Shown here one piece after another: positions 47,501-55,354 of a stretch of DNA of 64,000 nucleotides. Both the position numbers and the translations under genes were made by a program. This DNA is from Cohnella sp. WQ 127256 (lineage in GTDB: Bacteria; Bacillota; Bacilli; Paenibacillales; Paenibacillaceae), in assembly GCF_024519285.1 (NCBI RefSeq), contig NZ_JAMZCY010000008.1, positions 1-64,000 of the forward strand. The letters run 5' to 3'. The notes under the pieces are model-generated. The model saw only the letters and a program-made list of their open reading frames with translations. It did not search any database and was not told the origin of the DNA. Position 1 is the stretch's first letter, and each line of letters opens with the position of its first letter.

Positions 47501-49753
47501 TCAGAACTAGGCTTAAGTGACAGTCAGGTGATTATTCCTTATGAACGGCTGGCTGCTGAGCTTGGTCTGACAACCAGTCTGCAAGGATCGACTTTGACAA
47601 TGAGTCGCCGAGGAACAACGGTTGTGATGACCATTTCTAGTGATGAGATCACCATCAATGGTCAACCCGCAACGCTACAAACACCGGTAACCCTTAGAAA
47701 TGGAGTCGTTTATATTCCGCTTGAGGTCGCCTCTATAGCCAAATGGGCGGTGGTCAAGTGGGATGAATTTTCCCGAAAAGCGAAAGTGTTTTCGATTCTA
47801 CCGGTGACCGAATATAAAGTGGTCGAGATCGATTCCAGTACGACCGCAGATGTTGCCTTACAAGCAGCTGATGGAGATCTGAATACCGTATGGACGGATA
47901 GTGTACCGGGTGCCTACTTGGTCTATGATCTCGGTGAAACTCGGAAGATCGATCATGTCGATCTCTCCTGGCTTAATGGGCAGGATCGTTACTATCAATA
48001 CCAGCTGTTGACATCGCCAGATGGCAGCGATTGGACATCCAGATATACTGGGGAGAGTTTAGGCAGCGATGATACCTATGAAGCAACGTATTTTGCCCCT
48101 GTATCTGCTAGATTCGTTAAGCTAATTGGGAACGGATATCGCTCAGGTCTTGGAGGCAGCGGTGAAGTATCGATTAAAGAGATGCGCATTGCTACGCCGT
48201 ATTACAAGATTGAAGCTGTACGGTCCTCTAGAGGCAAGGGAGAAGAGGCTATTGACGGCACTTTGGGAACGATGTGGATTGGCGAAGATAAGGGGTCATG
48301 GATCGAATTTGATCTGGGCGCATCCCACACGGTGGCCGGACTGGGCAGCTCCTGGTACGAAGGAGAAAAGCATTTTTTCGATGTGTGGGTCTCGGATGAT
48401 CAAAAGCAATGGACGACTGTGTTCCAAGGCAGCAACAGCGGAACCACGAGAGGCTTGGAGGATAGCTTCTTTACACCGATCGGAGCAAGGTATGTTCGGG
48501 TAGTTGGGAAAGGTGATTGGAATTCAATATGGGAAGCAGTCTTGTATAGACCGGCGGTATCGAATAATGCGAACTTAAGTGGCTTAAGTGTCGATAGTGG
48601 AACCCTTAATGAGAATTTTGCGACGACAACTATGAGCTACTCACAAAGTGTTGCGAACCATGTTACGAGTTTGACGGTCACTCCAAAATTGGCGGATAAC
48701 ACGGCAAAGGTAAAAGTAAACGGTATAGCAGTTGCAAGCGGCCGGGCGAGCCAACCGATCTCACTTAGTGTTGGGGTGAATACCATAGCGGTGATTGTAT
48801 CGGCGGCGGACAACACGAGGAATACCTATACCATTAAGGTAACCCGTATGGCAAGTATACCGACGGATACTACATCAGGCGTATTGTTAAGTAAAGATTC
48901 GAATCTATCCCAAATGAACCTTGTTGCCGAAGGGAAGACGCTTATTCTATCTCCTGCGTTTTCACCGGACATTGTTCAATATACAGGTGAGACCGATGCC
49001 GAATGGATAGAGCTTCAACTAGCCTCTAGAGATTCAAAAGCGGTTATAAAGCTGAAGGATGAAACGATTGTATCTGTAAAAAGAGTGCCATTACTAATCG
49101 GAGACAATAAGCTGATCGTTTCCGTTAAAGCTGAAGATGGTACCACTAAGACATATACGTTAACCATTAAACGCATTGCGGTTAAAGACCCTTCAATTCC
49201 GACCTTGGCATGCCCTATTACGGATATCGAGAATCACTGGGCTAAGCTTGATATATGTAAAGCAGCTGAGCTTGGAATTGTCGAAGGCGATTCTGTGAAT
49301 AACTATGTTCCTGACGGCCAGGTAACACGAACAGAGTTTATTGTCATGCTGCTGAAGACCCTTCAATTATCTACAGCTAAAGAAGAATCAGCTATATCTT
49401 CATTCACCGACAGCAGCAGCATTCCAGAGTGGGGAAGATCAGCTATCTATACAGCAACGGCTTTGGGAATGATCGAAGGATACCCGGATGGGACATTCCG
49501 TCCACAAGAGAAAATAAACCGATTAGAAATGGCAGTCATGATCGCAAGAGGGATGGAATTGGAGAAGGGTACAACAAAACAGGCTATTTCTGACCACAAG
49601 CAGATTCCAAGCTGGGCAAAGTCCTATGTAGAGGCTCTCTATGAACAGGGGCTTCTAAAGGGAGCGGCAGGTAAACAATTTGTTCCTTTTGGACGATTAA
49701 CAAGAGCTGAATCCGCTGTGATATTTTTAAGGATTTGGAATAAACTTCACTAA
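44600..49753 (+). CDS. SLH-anchored heparinase II/III-like polysaccharide lyase
   Basis: 1717 residues. A signal peptide (cut near VQA) is followed by a carbohydrate-binding module (NLVVNPGFESGDTGWEFW, about 50-190). The lyase region (about 205-800) begins HPRLFVRATDLDEIRSRI and contains GPYRYQWDVFASW and the catalytic-type NHQHMDAGQFQLYYKGGLAI near 575. After it come a copper-amine-oxidase-N-like domain (about 960-1075), two F5/8 type C (discoidin) domains (1077-1320), two cadherin-like domains (1320-1530) and three SLH domains (1535-1717). Lyases of this fold cut uronic-acid-containing polysaccharides by beta-elimination. A wall-anchored form would release unsaturated oligosaccharides next to the importer encoded just upstream, and the GH88 enzyme at 55355 matches the product. 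The exact polymer (glycosaminoglycan, alginate, ulvan or other) is not determined. Confidence 0.88.
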   Translation: MIKLKWRSNLQLLLSFLMVLSISNGLLGSQEVQAVGASLATADNAPTPVNLVVNPGFESGDTGWEFWDNATSVVSNSSNSGTNSVMVSAGDTGFAQIITDGVEENEDYYFEVYGKVDGGQNGRIFVSCLDEDNKELQENSMPDFTTASTDYKLRSKKFTAPKGTVKIKIWTWTNKSTGHYYLDDFVLRKHSGTTPIVNPYPAPPVLPPAEHPRLFVRATDLDEIRSRIAHAEVKDAWENMLDAAGQSFTGELPAPSSAEKNNMDNVIMKTIQAKALLYLLQADEKSGQQAVSMMTNYLNTVVFPRYDYRPIGEAITLGSIIYDWCYPLMTPSQRSHFIQRFESIAEGMEIGYPAIEQGAVVGHGSEAQLMRDQLSVGIAVYDENPAIYNLVAGRFFAEYVEPRNYVYASNAQHQGDSYGPYRYQWDVFASWIFKRMGAGDVFNSDQQMTPYEWIYARRPDGQLMRNGDTFQSQRPFGEYWSEPMPNMLPASYYNDPYLKHEFLRQDSYNKSARDDLWVILFDNPQLGTMNEQTLPLTKYFPEPSGQMTARTSWTGGIQSSTVVATMKVGTTLFTNHQHMDAGQFQLYYKGGLAIDSGIYEGTKGGYFGSHDLNYNKRSIAHNTMLVYDPNETFPAGSNDGGQRFLYEEPATMQELLNPSNNYEVADVVKHQFGPDAVTPDYSYIKGDLTKAYTSKMEDFKRSFVFLNLKNDDHPAALVVFDKVTSADANFKKTWLLHSENEPDISGDTVTLERTEKGYNGKLVNRTLLPASNNAEITKIGGTGKEFFVDDVNYPQEPWSEDSTEAGAWRVEVSPKDKAETDVFLNVMQVMDAVDGPQPLATESIVSNEMVGVKIEDRVVLFSKSGLDITNTASFKLPVSNQDVRVLVTDLSTGYWTVTKAGETSSVEYEVTPDEGTLYFAANTGGTYTLQHSPTRTLSVPVALVTLPVQAEKDAVVMQVNGVDFAFNSELGLSDSQVIIPYERLAAELGLTTSLQGSTLTMSRRGTTVVMTISSDEITINGQPATLQTPVTLRNGVVYIPLEVASIAKWAVVKWDEFSRKAKVFSILPVTEYKVVEIDSSTTADVALQAADGDLNTVWTDSVPGAYLVYDLGETRKIDHVDLSWLNGQDRYYQYQLLTSPDGSDWTSRYTGESLGSDDTYEATYFAPVSARFVKLIGNGYRSGLGGSGEVSIKEMRIATPYYKIEAVRSSRGKGEEAIDGTLGTMWIGEDKGSWIEFDLGASHTVAGLGSSWYEGEKHFFDVWVSDDQKQWTTVFQGSNSGTTRGLEDSFFTPIGARYVRVVGKGDWNSIWEAVLYRPAVSNNANLSGLSVDSGTLNENFATTTMSYSQSVANHVTSLTVTPKLADNTAKVKVNGIAVASGRASQPISLSVGVNTIAVIVSAADNTRNTYTIKVTRMASIPTDTTSGVLLSKDSNLSQMNLVAEGKTLILSPAFSPDIVQYTGETDAEWIELQLASRDSKAVIKLKDETIVSVKRVPLLIGDNKLIVSVKAEDGTTKTYTLTIKRIAVKDPSIPTLACPITDIENHWAKLDICKAAELGIVEGDSVNNYVPDGQVTRTEFIVMLLKTLQLSTAKEESAISSFTDSSSIPEWGRSAIYTATALGMIEGYPDGTFRPQEKINRLEMAVMIARGMELEKGTTKQAISDHKQIPSWAKSYVEALYEQGLLKGAAGKQFVPFGRLTRAESAVIFLRIWNKLH

Positions 49754-49773
49754 CAAGGGCTCGAAGAATGAAG

Positions 49774-49817
49774 ATACGCCATGTGCTGGCTAATGAAACT
49801 TCCGACACATGGCGTAT
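49774..49817. terminator. Inverted repeat between convergent genes
   Basis: 12-bp arms ATACGCCATGTG / CACATGGCGTAT with a 20-base loop that can itself pair weakly. There is no T run on either strand, so it is a weak bidirectional terminator at best. Confidence 0.5.
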
Positions 49818-49844
49818 AAGGGATACTGCGTTAGACGGGAATGC

Positions 49845-52082
49845 CTATTGCAGCTCATTTTTACGGAATTCGCTAGGGGTAAAGCCTGTGAGTTTTTTAA
49901 ACATTCGATTGAAGGAATTAATGTTTTGGTAGCCTACGGACTGCGCAGCATCTTGAATACGAATGTCAGGCTTAAGCAGCAGAACCTTGGCTTTATTGAT
50001 TCTAACTAAATTGACATAATCTACAAAGTTATCGCCCGTTTTTTCTTTGAAATAAGTTGATAAATAACTGCGAGAGATATTCAGCTTATTAGCCACGGCG
50101 TCCAAGGTAATTTCCTTGTCATAGTTCTCTTCGAGATATTCATAAACAAAGTGAATAATGTGGTCTCGCTTGTCCTTAAGCCCTTTTACGAGAAGTGCGG
50201 ATTGCTGAATCATGGTGGATATTATATTGTCTAGCTGCTCATGGGTGTGGCAATTCTGCAATTCAGATAACGCATGACGCGCGGAAGTGTGGTCGATATT
50301 ACGCTGTTGAAGAATCTTTTGTGTCCGATGCACGATGGATTCGGCGAATTGAAGGACACTCTGAGCACTTTCATTGCGCTTTTTCATTTTGCCTAGCACC
50401 CGTCTTACCAGTTGGAGCACGTCCGCGTCATTTCCGCTATATAGATTTGCATCAAGTTCTTCTTCTTGAGCTTGTGACAAGCGAATATTCTCGTCTTGCT
50501 GCAAGGTATCTACGATAATCTGAGTCTCATCATCGAATCTCCGCATTTTAAGCTGCTCGAGGCCGGTCTGATAAGCTTCATTCCAATCCTCCGTACCACC
50601 TGAAGATGTGATTGTAAGGAAGCAGTATTCTCTCTCCGCTTCCAGTAAATGATGTACTTTTTCAAGTGTGAGTCGAATATTCGGATCGGTCATCTCCGTG
50701 AATACAATCGAGAGGATTTGATCATTCTCCATCTGGAAGGTCAGGGAATCGGAGTAGGTCTCGGAAATAATCCGATTGACATATTCTCTGATGAATGAAG
50801 TAGCGCGCTCCTCATTTACCTCTAAACGATAGAGCATAGACTTGTAATTTACCCGGAACAATAGCAGAACAAATGGACGATCCGTTGGAATCCAAGTGGC
50901 ACTATCCACATTTTGATGATGAATCTTTTTCAGTACGTTGGAATAAGCGTAATAACGAAGCAAAGATTCCTTCTCAGACATGTCCTGATGAATGTCCCGG
51001 CTCATTTTCAAGATGTCACTTATTTTGTTATGAATAATATTGAATTCCTTGATTCCGCTCATCCAAGGCAGAGGGGGGTTCCACTTCTGAATAGCATCGA
51101 TAATCCGTTTGACGGGTGTATGGATTCGAACGCTAAGCAGGAGGGAGGCGATCACGCTAATGGCAATGGTAAGGATAAGAAGAAACACGAACGAGAAGTT
51201 CCAGCGAATCTGACTCGAGATCGTTGTATCTAGAATCCTTTGAACGTAAGTTAGTCCGCTTGCACCTCTTATATAGAAATAGTAGATGTTATCCTTAATG
51301 ACATAACCTGAGTCGGCGGTAAACTTGGGTAAAGAGACTTTTTCTGATTTTGAAGAGGTATATAATTGCTGGTTGCGTTCATTCAAAATATAAAAGCTGT
51401 CATCAATCGTCTGGTGCAGTTTTGAGAAAATCATATCTGCATCGGCCATAGCTATTAAATAGAAGTTCGGAAGCTGATCATTCTTGACGACAATCGGAAG
51501 CAGCATCCGTTCGCCTGTTCGGTTTATAGAATCTACCTCAGCAAACGAGGATGCGGGAAGAACCATGAACTTGTAAGCCTGTGCATATTGATCGTTCCAG
51601 AATGAGGCGCTGTAATCCGGACTGTTATAATAGCGTTGGAACATGATGTCAACATCGGCCCCGCGGCTTTTTTCGAGAGCAAACCCGGGGTCTTTATACA
51701 TTAGCAGTAAGTTATCCAAGTATAATAATCGATTGGATAATAAGTGATTGAGCTTCTGCATCGTAGATATTGCTTTCACATAATCAATGGTTTGTCCTTT
51801 CTCCTCCGGCAGCTCTAAAGAAAAGCTCAAAACCGAGCTATGGATCATTGCAATAAGGCTCTCGTAATTTTCAGTTGTTTTTTGCAAGCTAAGTGTATTG
51901 TATTTAATAATCTCATCTTTAATGCTCCCCCTGTAGAAGACAACGGAGAATAAAATAAACGCTACCAATAGAGCGATAATGATGAGAAAGCTGACCAATA
52001 ATCTAATAAATAATGAGGATGTCTTATCCTTGAGCCAGAATCCGGACAATATTTTCTGAGGGGACTTATTTTTTTTTGTCAT
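49845..52082 (-). CDS. Membrane-bound AraC-family regulator with extracellular sensor
   Basis: A 745-residue protein. A first membrane helix (about 25-50, LLVSFLIIIALLVAFILFSV) and a second (about 295-318) enclose an extracellular sensor of Cache-like type. A HAMP-like linker, a central region and a C-terminal AraC double helix-turn-helix (about 645-745: DAVANKLNISRSYLSTYFKE, DAAQSVGYQNINSFNRMFKK) follow. In Paenibacillaceae such proteins usually sense a carbohydrate, often through the binding protein, and activate the adjacent sugar-transport operon. It converges on the lyase gene and is the best candidate regulator of the two copies of the shared leader (40679, 44413). That link is inferred from position only. 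Confidence 0.9.
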   Translation of the reverse strand: MTKKNKSPQKILSGFWLKDKTSSLFIRLLVSFLIIIALLVAFILFSVVFYRGSIKDEIIKYNTLSLQKTTENYESLIAMIHSSVLSFSLELPEEKGQTIDYVKAISTMQKLNHLLSNRLLYLDNLLLMYKDPGFALEKSRGADVDIMFQRYYNSPDYSASFWNDQYAQAYKFMVLPASSFAEVDSINRTGERMLLPIVVKNDQLPNFYLIAMADADMIFSKLHQTIDDSFYILNERNQQLYTSSKSEKVSLPKFTADSGYVIKDNIYYFYIRGASGLTYVQRILDTTISSQIRWNFSFVFLLILTIAISVIASLLLSVRIHTPVKRIIDAIQKWNPPLPWMSGIKEFNIIHNKISDILKMSRDIHQDMSEKESLLRYYAYSNVLKKIHHQNVDSATWIPTDRPFVLLLFRVNYKSMLYRLEVNEERATSFIREYVNRIISETYSDSLTFQMENDQILSIVFTEMTDPNIRLTLEKVHHLLEAEREYCFLTITSSGGTEDWNEAYQTGLEQLKMRRFDDETQIIVDTLQQDENIRLSQAQEEELDANLYSGNDADVLQLVRRVLGKMKKRNESAQSVLQFAESIVHRTQKILQQRNIDHTSARHALSELQNCHTHEQLDNIISTMIQQSALLVKGLKDKRDHIIHFVYEYLEENYDKEITLDAVANKLNISRSYLSTYFKEKTGDNFVDYVNLVRINKAKVLLLKPDIRIQDAAQSVGYQNINSFNRMFKKLTGFTPSEFRKNELQ

Positions 52083-52225
52083 ATATCCTCACCTGCCCTA
52101 GATATTCTTCCAACAAAACATCATCATTGCATACTGAACTTTATTAAACCATGAATAGCAGCATGTTGATATCATCATATTTTTAACTGTTTCACTTCTT
52201 TTTAGATTGAGTCGATTTCAGTCGC

Positions 52226-52268
52226 GCAAAAACCTCCTTCACCTGAAAACAATCAGGATGAGGAGGTT
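52226..52268 (-). terminator. Terminator of the cupin-AraC gene
   Basis: Arms AACCTCCTTCACCTGA and TCAGGATGAGGAGGTT. On the minus strand the hairpin is followed by TTTTT. It lies 15 bp after the stop at 52283 and is very similar to the hairpin at 40592. Confidence 0.85.
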
Positions 52269-52282
52269 GGATTCTGTGATAA

Positions 52283-53179
52283 TCATATATGATGTTTACG
52301 AAAGTCTCCGGGTGTTACCCCCGTATGCTTCTTGAACGTTCTATTGAAATGACTAATATGATTGTAGCCCACACGAGCAGCGATCTCGGTCACGTTAAGA
52401 TCCGTTCCCCCAAGCAGTTCCATAGATGCCTGAATCCGAATCGAGGATAAGAGCTCGATATACGACTTACCTTTCACCAGCTTGAGCATATTGCTGAAAT
52501 ACGAGGGGGCCATCAATGCTCTTGCAGCCATATCCTCTAAGTGAAGATCCTCATTGTACTGATTCTCCATATAGGTGATAGCTTCATAGAAGGCTTCCCG
52601 GTGTAGCGTCACCTTCTGGCGCTCATGCTGACTTTGCGTTTGGGAATCGCGTGAATATTGCCTACCGGTAATGACGAGAAGCTTCAACAGCTCAGCTTTA
52701 ATCGCCAGCTTGTAGCCCTCCTCCTGTTCCTTCCATTCGGTGAGAATGACGTTCAGTAAGCTTTCGACCACGGACTGTATAGGTGGAGGAAGAGCCATTT
52801 TTGGCATGAGATCAGCTTCAGAAATAAGGGGTCTTAAATAGGCGAAATCAACAAATGTCTTCATTTGTGCAAGATCACGAAAGCTTTCATTCACTGCATG
52901 GGGCATAAAATCAACCTGAATCATAATGAAATCCATCGATTTACGGGGTCCCAACTGATGCTCTTGAAAGGGCGGGATTGAGAAAAGATCACCCTTCGTT
53001 AAAACATATTGCTGCCCCGCCGCCCAATGTAGACAGCTACCTGACATCATGTAGCACAACTGCAGATGCTCGTGAGCATGTAGAGACCGATTCATCGTAA
53101 GCGGCGTACGAACCTCGATTTTAAAAGGAAACTCGTCGTCGGGTAACTCTTTATAAGTATAAATCGGAAAATTAGACAT
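52283..53179 (-). CDS. AraC-family regulator with cupin sensor domain
   Basis: 298 residues from the ATG at 53179, chosen because GGAGG lies 5 bp upstream; upstream ATGs at 53182 and 53200 are too close to or before it. The N-terminal cupin beta-barrel has HAHEHLQLCYMMSG and GDLFSIPPFQEHQL (about 35-85), which in such proteins binds a sugar or metal. The C-terminal AraC domain (about 200-298) has MAARALMAPSYFSNMLKLVK and AARVGYNHISHFNRTFKKHT. It is divergent from the isomerase gene at 53350, with about 170 bp between, and probably controls the operon 53350-57751. Confidence 0.92.
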   Translation of the reverse strand: MSNFPIYTYKELPDDEFPFKIEVRTPLTMNRSLHAHEHLQLCYMMSGSCLHWAAGQQYVLTKGDLFSIPPFQEHQLGPRKSMDFIMIQVDFMPHAVNESFRDLAQMKTFVDFAYLRPLISEADLMPKMALPPPIQSVVESLLNVILTEWKEQEEGYKLAIKAELLKLLVITGRQYSRDSQTQSQHERQKVTLHREAFYEAITYMENQYNEDLHLEDMAARALMAPSYFSNMLKLVKGKSYIELLSSIRIQASMELLGGTDLNVTEIAARVGYNHISHFNRTFKKHTGVTPGDFRKHHI

Positions 53180-53349
53180 CATGTCCTCCACTATATTCAT
53201 ACATACATCATAGTCTAATGCTCATGCTACATGGAATCGCGGAAATGTGCAAAAAAAACGCGGAAATGGGAAAGCGGCTTCAGAAATGCGATGCAATAAT
53301 AATAGATAAGAAAAATAAGTTACCTACATTGAACCGGGAGGTAAGTGGC

Positions 53350-54192
53350 ATGAAGCGACTAGCATTTAGCACGCTACCCTGCGAAGGCTGGTCTTTGGAC
53401 GAGATGATTGCTATTGCAAAGGAATGCGGCTTTAGCGGAATAGAGCTGAGGGAAGGGGATACTTGGGGCATATCCACTAGGCTGACTGCAGAAGAGCGAA
53501 AAGCGGCCATTTGGAAATTTAAGGAAGCGGGCGTTCCGATTACCAACATTGGCTCTAGTGTGTGTTTTACAGGTAAAGAGGGGGATGTTGAGCAATTTGA
53601 TAACCTTCAAAAGGTTGTCTTGCTTGCTCACGATTTGAAGGCTATCGGAGTACGGATTTTTCTGGGTTACTTCAATTCGCGAAGAGACAATCGAGTACCG
53701 GCTATTCCCTACGCTGAAATCGTGACCCGGATTCAACAGTCTTGCGATTATGCGGTGGAATATGGGGTGCAAATATGGATTGAAACACATAATGAATTTG
53801 CAACCGGTCGATCGCTGCGCAAGTTGATCGATGACGTGGACAGACACAATTGCGCGGTTATTTATGATATTATCCATCCGTTGGAAGAGGATGAGACGCC
53901 TGCAGAGACGATCGCATTACTCGGGTCTCAGTGCGTTCATGTACATGTCAAAGATGGCGTCCCTTTTGATGATCCGCTGGAATTGAGTTGGAAGTACACC
54001 AAGATCGGGGAGGGACGGGTGCCAATTGCCTCAATTGTCGAGTGCCTAGAGCAAGCAGGTTATTCCGGAAGCTATTCTTTAGAGTGGGAAACCAAATGGC
54101 GGAAGGAGCTGCAAGTTCCTGGCATGGAGCCGAACGTTATTTTTCCTCTTTATGTTGAATTGATGCATAAACTCTTGCAAACTATGAATTGA
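53350..54192 (+). CDS. Sugar isomerase/epimerase-like TIM-barrel protein
   Basis: 280 residues from the ATG at 53350, preceded by GGAGGT at 7 bp. An upstream frame from 53218 has no ribosome site and a low-complexity polar sequence, so I do not use it. The xylose-isomerase-like (AP endonuclease 2) fold shows likely metal ligands in order: Glu in WIETHNE, Asp/His in IYDIIHP, His in VHVHVKDG, Glu in SLEWETKW. Such proteins isomerise or epimerise sugars, keto-sugars or inositols, or dehydrate keto-inositol; which reaction is not clear. It is the first gene of the operon with a dehydrogenase, GH88 hydrolase and nitrilase-like protein, so it probably acts on a monosaccharide from the uronic-acid polymer. 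Confidence 0.87.
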   Translation: MKRLAFSTLPCEGWSLDEMIAIAKECGFSGIELREGDTWGISTRLTAEERKAAIWKFKEAGVPITNIGSSVCFTGKEGDVEQFDNLQKVVLLAHDLKAIGVRIFLGYFNSRRDNRVPAIPYAEIVTRIQQSCDYAVEYGVQIWIETHNEFATGRSLRKLIDDVDRHNCAVIYDIIHPLEEDETPAETIALLGSQCVHVHVKDGVPFDDPLELSWKYTKIGEGRVPIASIVECLEQAGYSGSYSLEWETKWRKELQVPGMEPNVIFPLYVELMHKLLQTMN

Positions 54193-54202
54193 GGAATCCA
54201 TT

Positions 54203-55204
54203 GTGAAAACTCTAATTACAATCGCTAACGCTGAACTACGTGATTTATTTTGGCAGGAGGCTACTAGGAACAAGCTTGCCAGCTTTTCCGAAATTGATTT
54301 TATTCCCTTGAATGAGGCATTCACTAGCGATGAACTATGTGAACGAATCGACGCTTATGATGCCTGCATCACTACATGGGGTTCACCTAAATTTACCTCT
54401 GAGGTGCTCGCGCGCGCGGAGAGATTGAAGTTTATCGGTCATGGAGCTGGCAGTGTAGCTTCAATTGTCAATGAGGATGTGTTTGATACTTCGATTACCG
54501 TTACATCGGCAAATAAAGTGCTCGCGCTCTCGACTGCTGAGTGTGCGTTCTCACTGATATTCGCTGGAGCGTGGGATTTCGCAGGATATAGTAGTCGGAT
54601 TAAACAGGGGCAATGGAGTAACAACAGTCGCGATACAGTTCTTGGTGTAACGCGTAGAGTCATCGGTCTGGTCGGCTTCGGTGAAATCTCCAAGCATGTC
54701 ATTCGGATGCTACAACCGTTTAACGTCAAGATTTTGCTGCAGTCTAGCTACTGTTCGCCTGAGGAAGCGGATACATTAGGCGTGGAGGTGTGCGAGCTAA
54801 ATGAGCTATTCGAGCGCAGTGACATCGTCTCGTTGCACAATACGTGGACGCCGCGTACGCAAGGGATGATCGGCGCAGAACAGCTAAGGCGACTGCGCGA
54901 CGGAGCGCTTTTCGTGAATACGGCGCGCGGACCTATCGTGAAGGAGCAAGCGTTGGTGAATGAGCTCCGCAAGGGACGTATTTTTGCTGCACTTGACGTT
55001 TATGACCAAGAACCGCTGCCTGCGGATCATAAGCTACTGGCGATGCCGAATGTATTATGTTTACCGCACATTGGCGGGTTTCACGGGCTATTAAAGCGAG
55101 AGCTCTGCGATTTCATTGTAGATGAGCTGCATCGCTATGTGAAAGGTGAAGATGTGCTTGGCAGAGTTACATTGGATCAATATCGCAGATTGACGCCGTG
55201 GTAA
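54203..55204 (+). CDS. D-isomer-specific 2-hydroxyacid dehydrogenase family protein
   Basis: 333 residues with a GTG start at 54203, with GAGGAA 7 bp upstream and 10 bp after the previous stop. The NAD-binding motif is GLVGFGEISKHV at 155-166; the third glycine of the usual GxGxxG is serine. The catalytic triad is kept: Arg242 in NTARGP, Glu270 in VYDQEPLP and His289 in PHIGGF. The family reduces 2-keto acids with NADH or oxidises 2-hydroxyacids. In this operon the substrate may be a 2-keto or hydroxy acid derived from an unsaturated uronate; that is inference. Cytoplasmic. Confidence 0.9.
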   Translation: MKTLITIANAELRDLFWQEATRNKLASFSEIDFIPLNEAFTSDELCERIDAYDACITTWGSPKFTSEVLARAERLKFIGHGAGSVASIVNEDVFDTSITVTSANKVLALSTAECAFSLIFAGAWDFAGYSSRIKQGQWSNNSRDTVLGVTRRVIGLVGFGEISKHVIRMLQPFNVKILLQSSYCSPEEADTLGVEVCELNELFERSDIVSLHNTWTPRTQGMIGAEQLRRLRDGALFVNTARGPIVKEQALVNELRKGRIFAALDVYDQEPLPADHKLLAMPNVLCLPHIGGFHGLLKRELCDFIVDELHRYVKGEDVLGRVTLDQYRRLTPW

Positions 55205-55218
55205 AGCTACGACGTTAG

Positions 55219-55320
55219 GAGTCGCATTTGGTAAAACCAGAGCAAGCTCTTGTTGTCACGCAAATACTAGAAGCGATTTATGAGTCTTCGAAGACGGGTA
55301 AAGCGATTTATTTCGAGTAG
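55219..55320 (+). pseudogene. C-terminal relic of a Gfo/Idh/MocA oxidoreductase
   Basis: A 33-codon frame ends at TAG 55318-55320 and has an in-frame stop just before it (55216-55218). It encodes ...ALVVTQILEAIYESSKTGKA..., a sequence characteristic of the last 30 residues of Gfo/Idh/MocA sugar dehydrogenases. No other part of such a gene is present. It lies between the hydroxyacid dehydrogenase and the GH88 gene, so a sugar dehydrogenase was apparently deleted from this operon. Confidence 0.7.
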
Positions 55321-55354
55321 TCTCATCACACTTATGGGAAGAAGTGTCGCACTT

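Noticed and set aside
53218..53349. 44-residue N-terminal extension of the isomerase-like protein
   Set aside because: It has no ribosome site at 53218 and a polar, lysine-rich sequence. The ATG at 53350 has GGAGGT at 7 bp, and the fold begins there.
55280..55354. 25-residue extension of the GH88 protein
   Set aside because: It is the out-of-frame reading of the Gfo/Idh/MocA relic. The family begins near MKELLSFILEKTRKNA.
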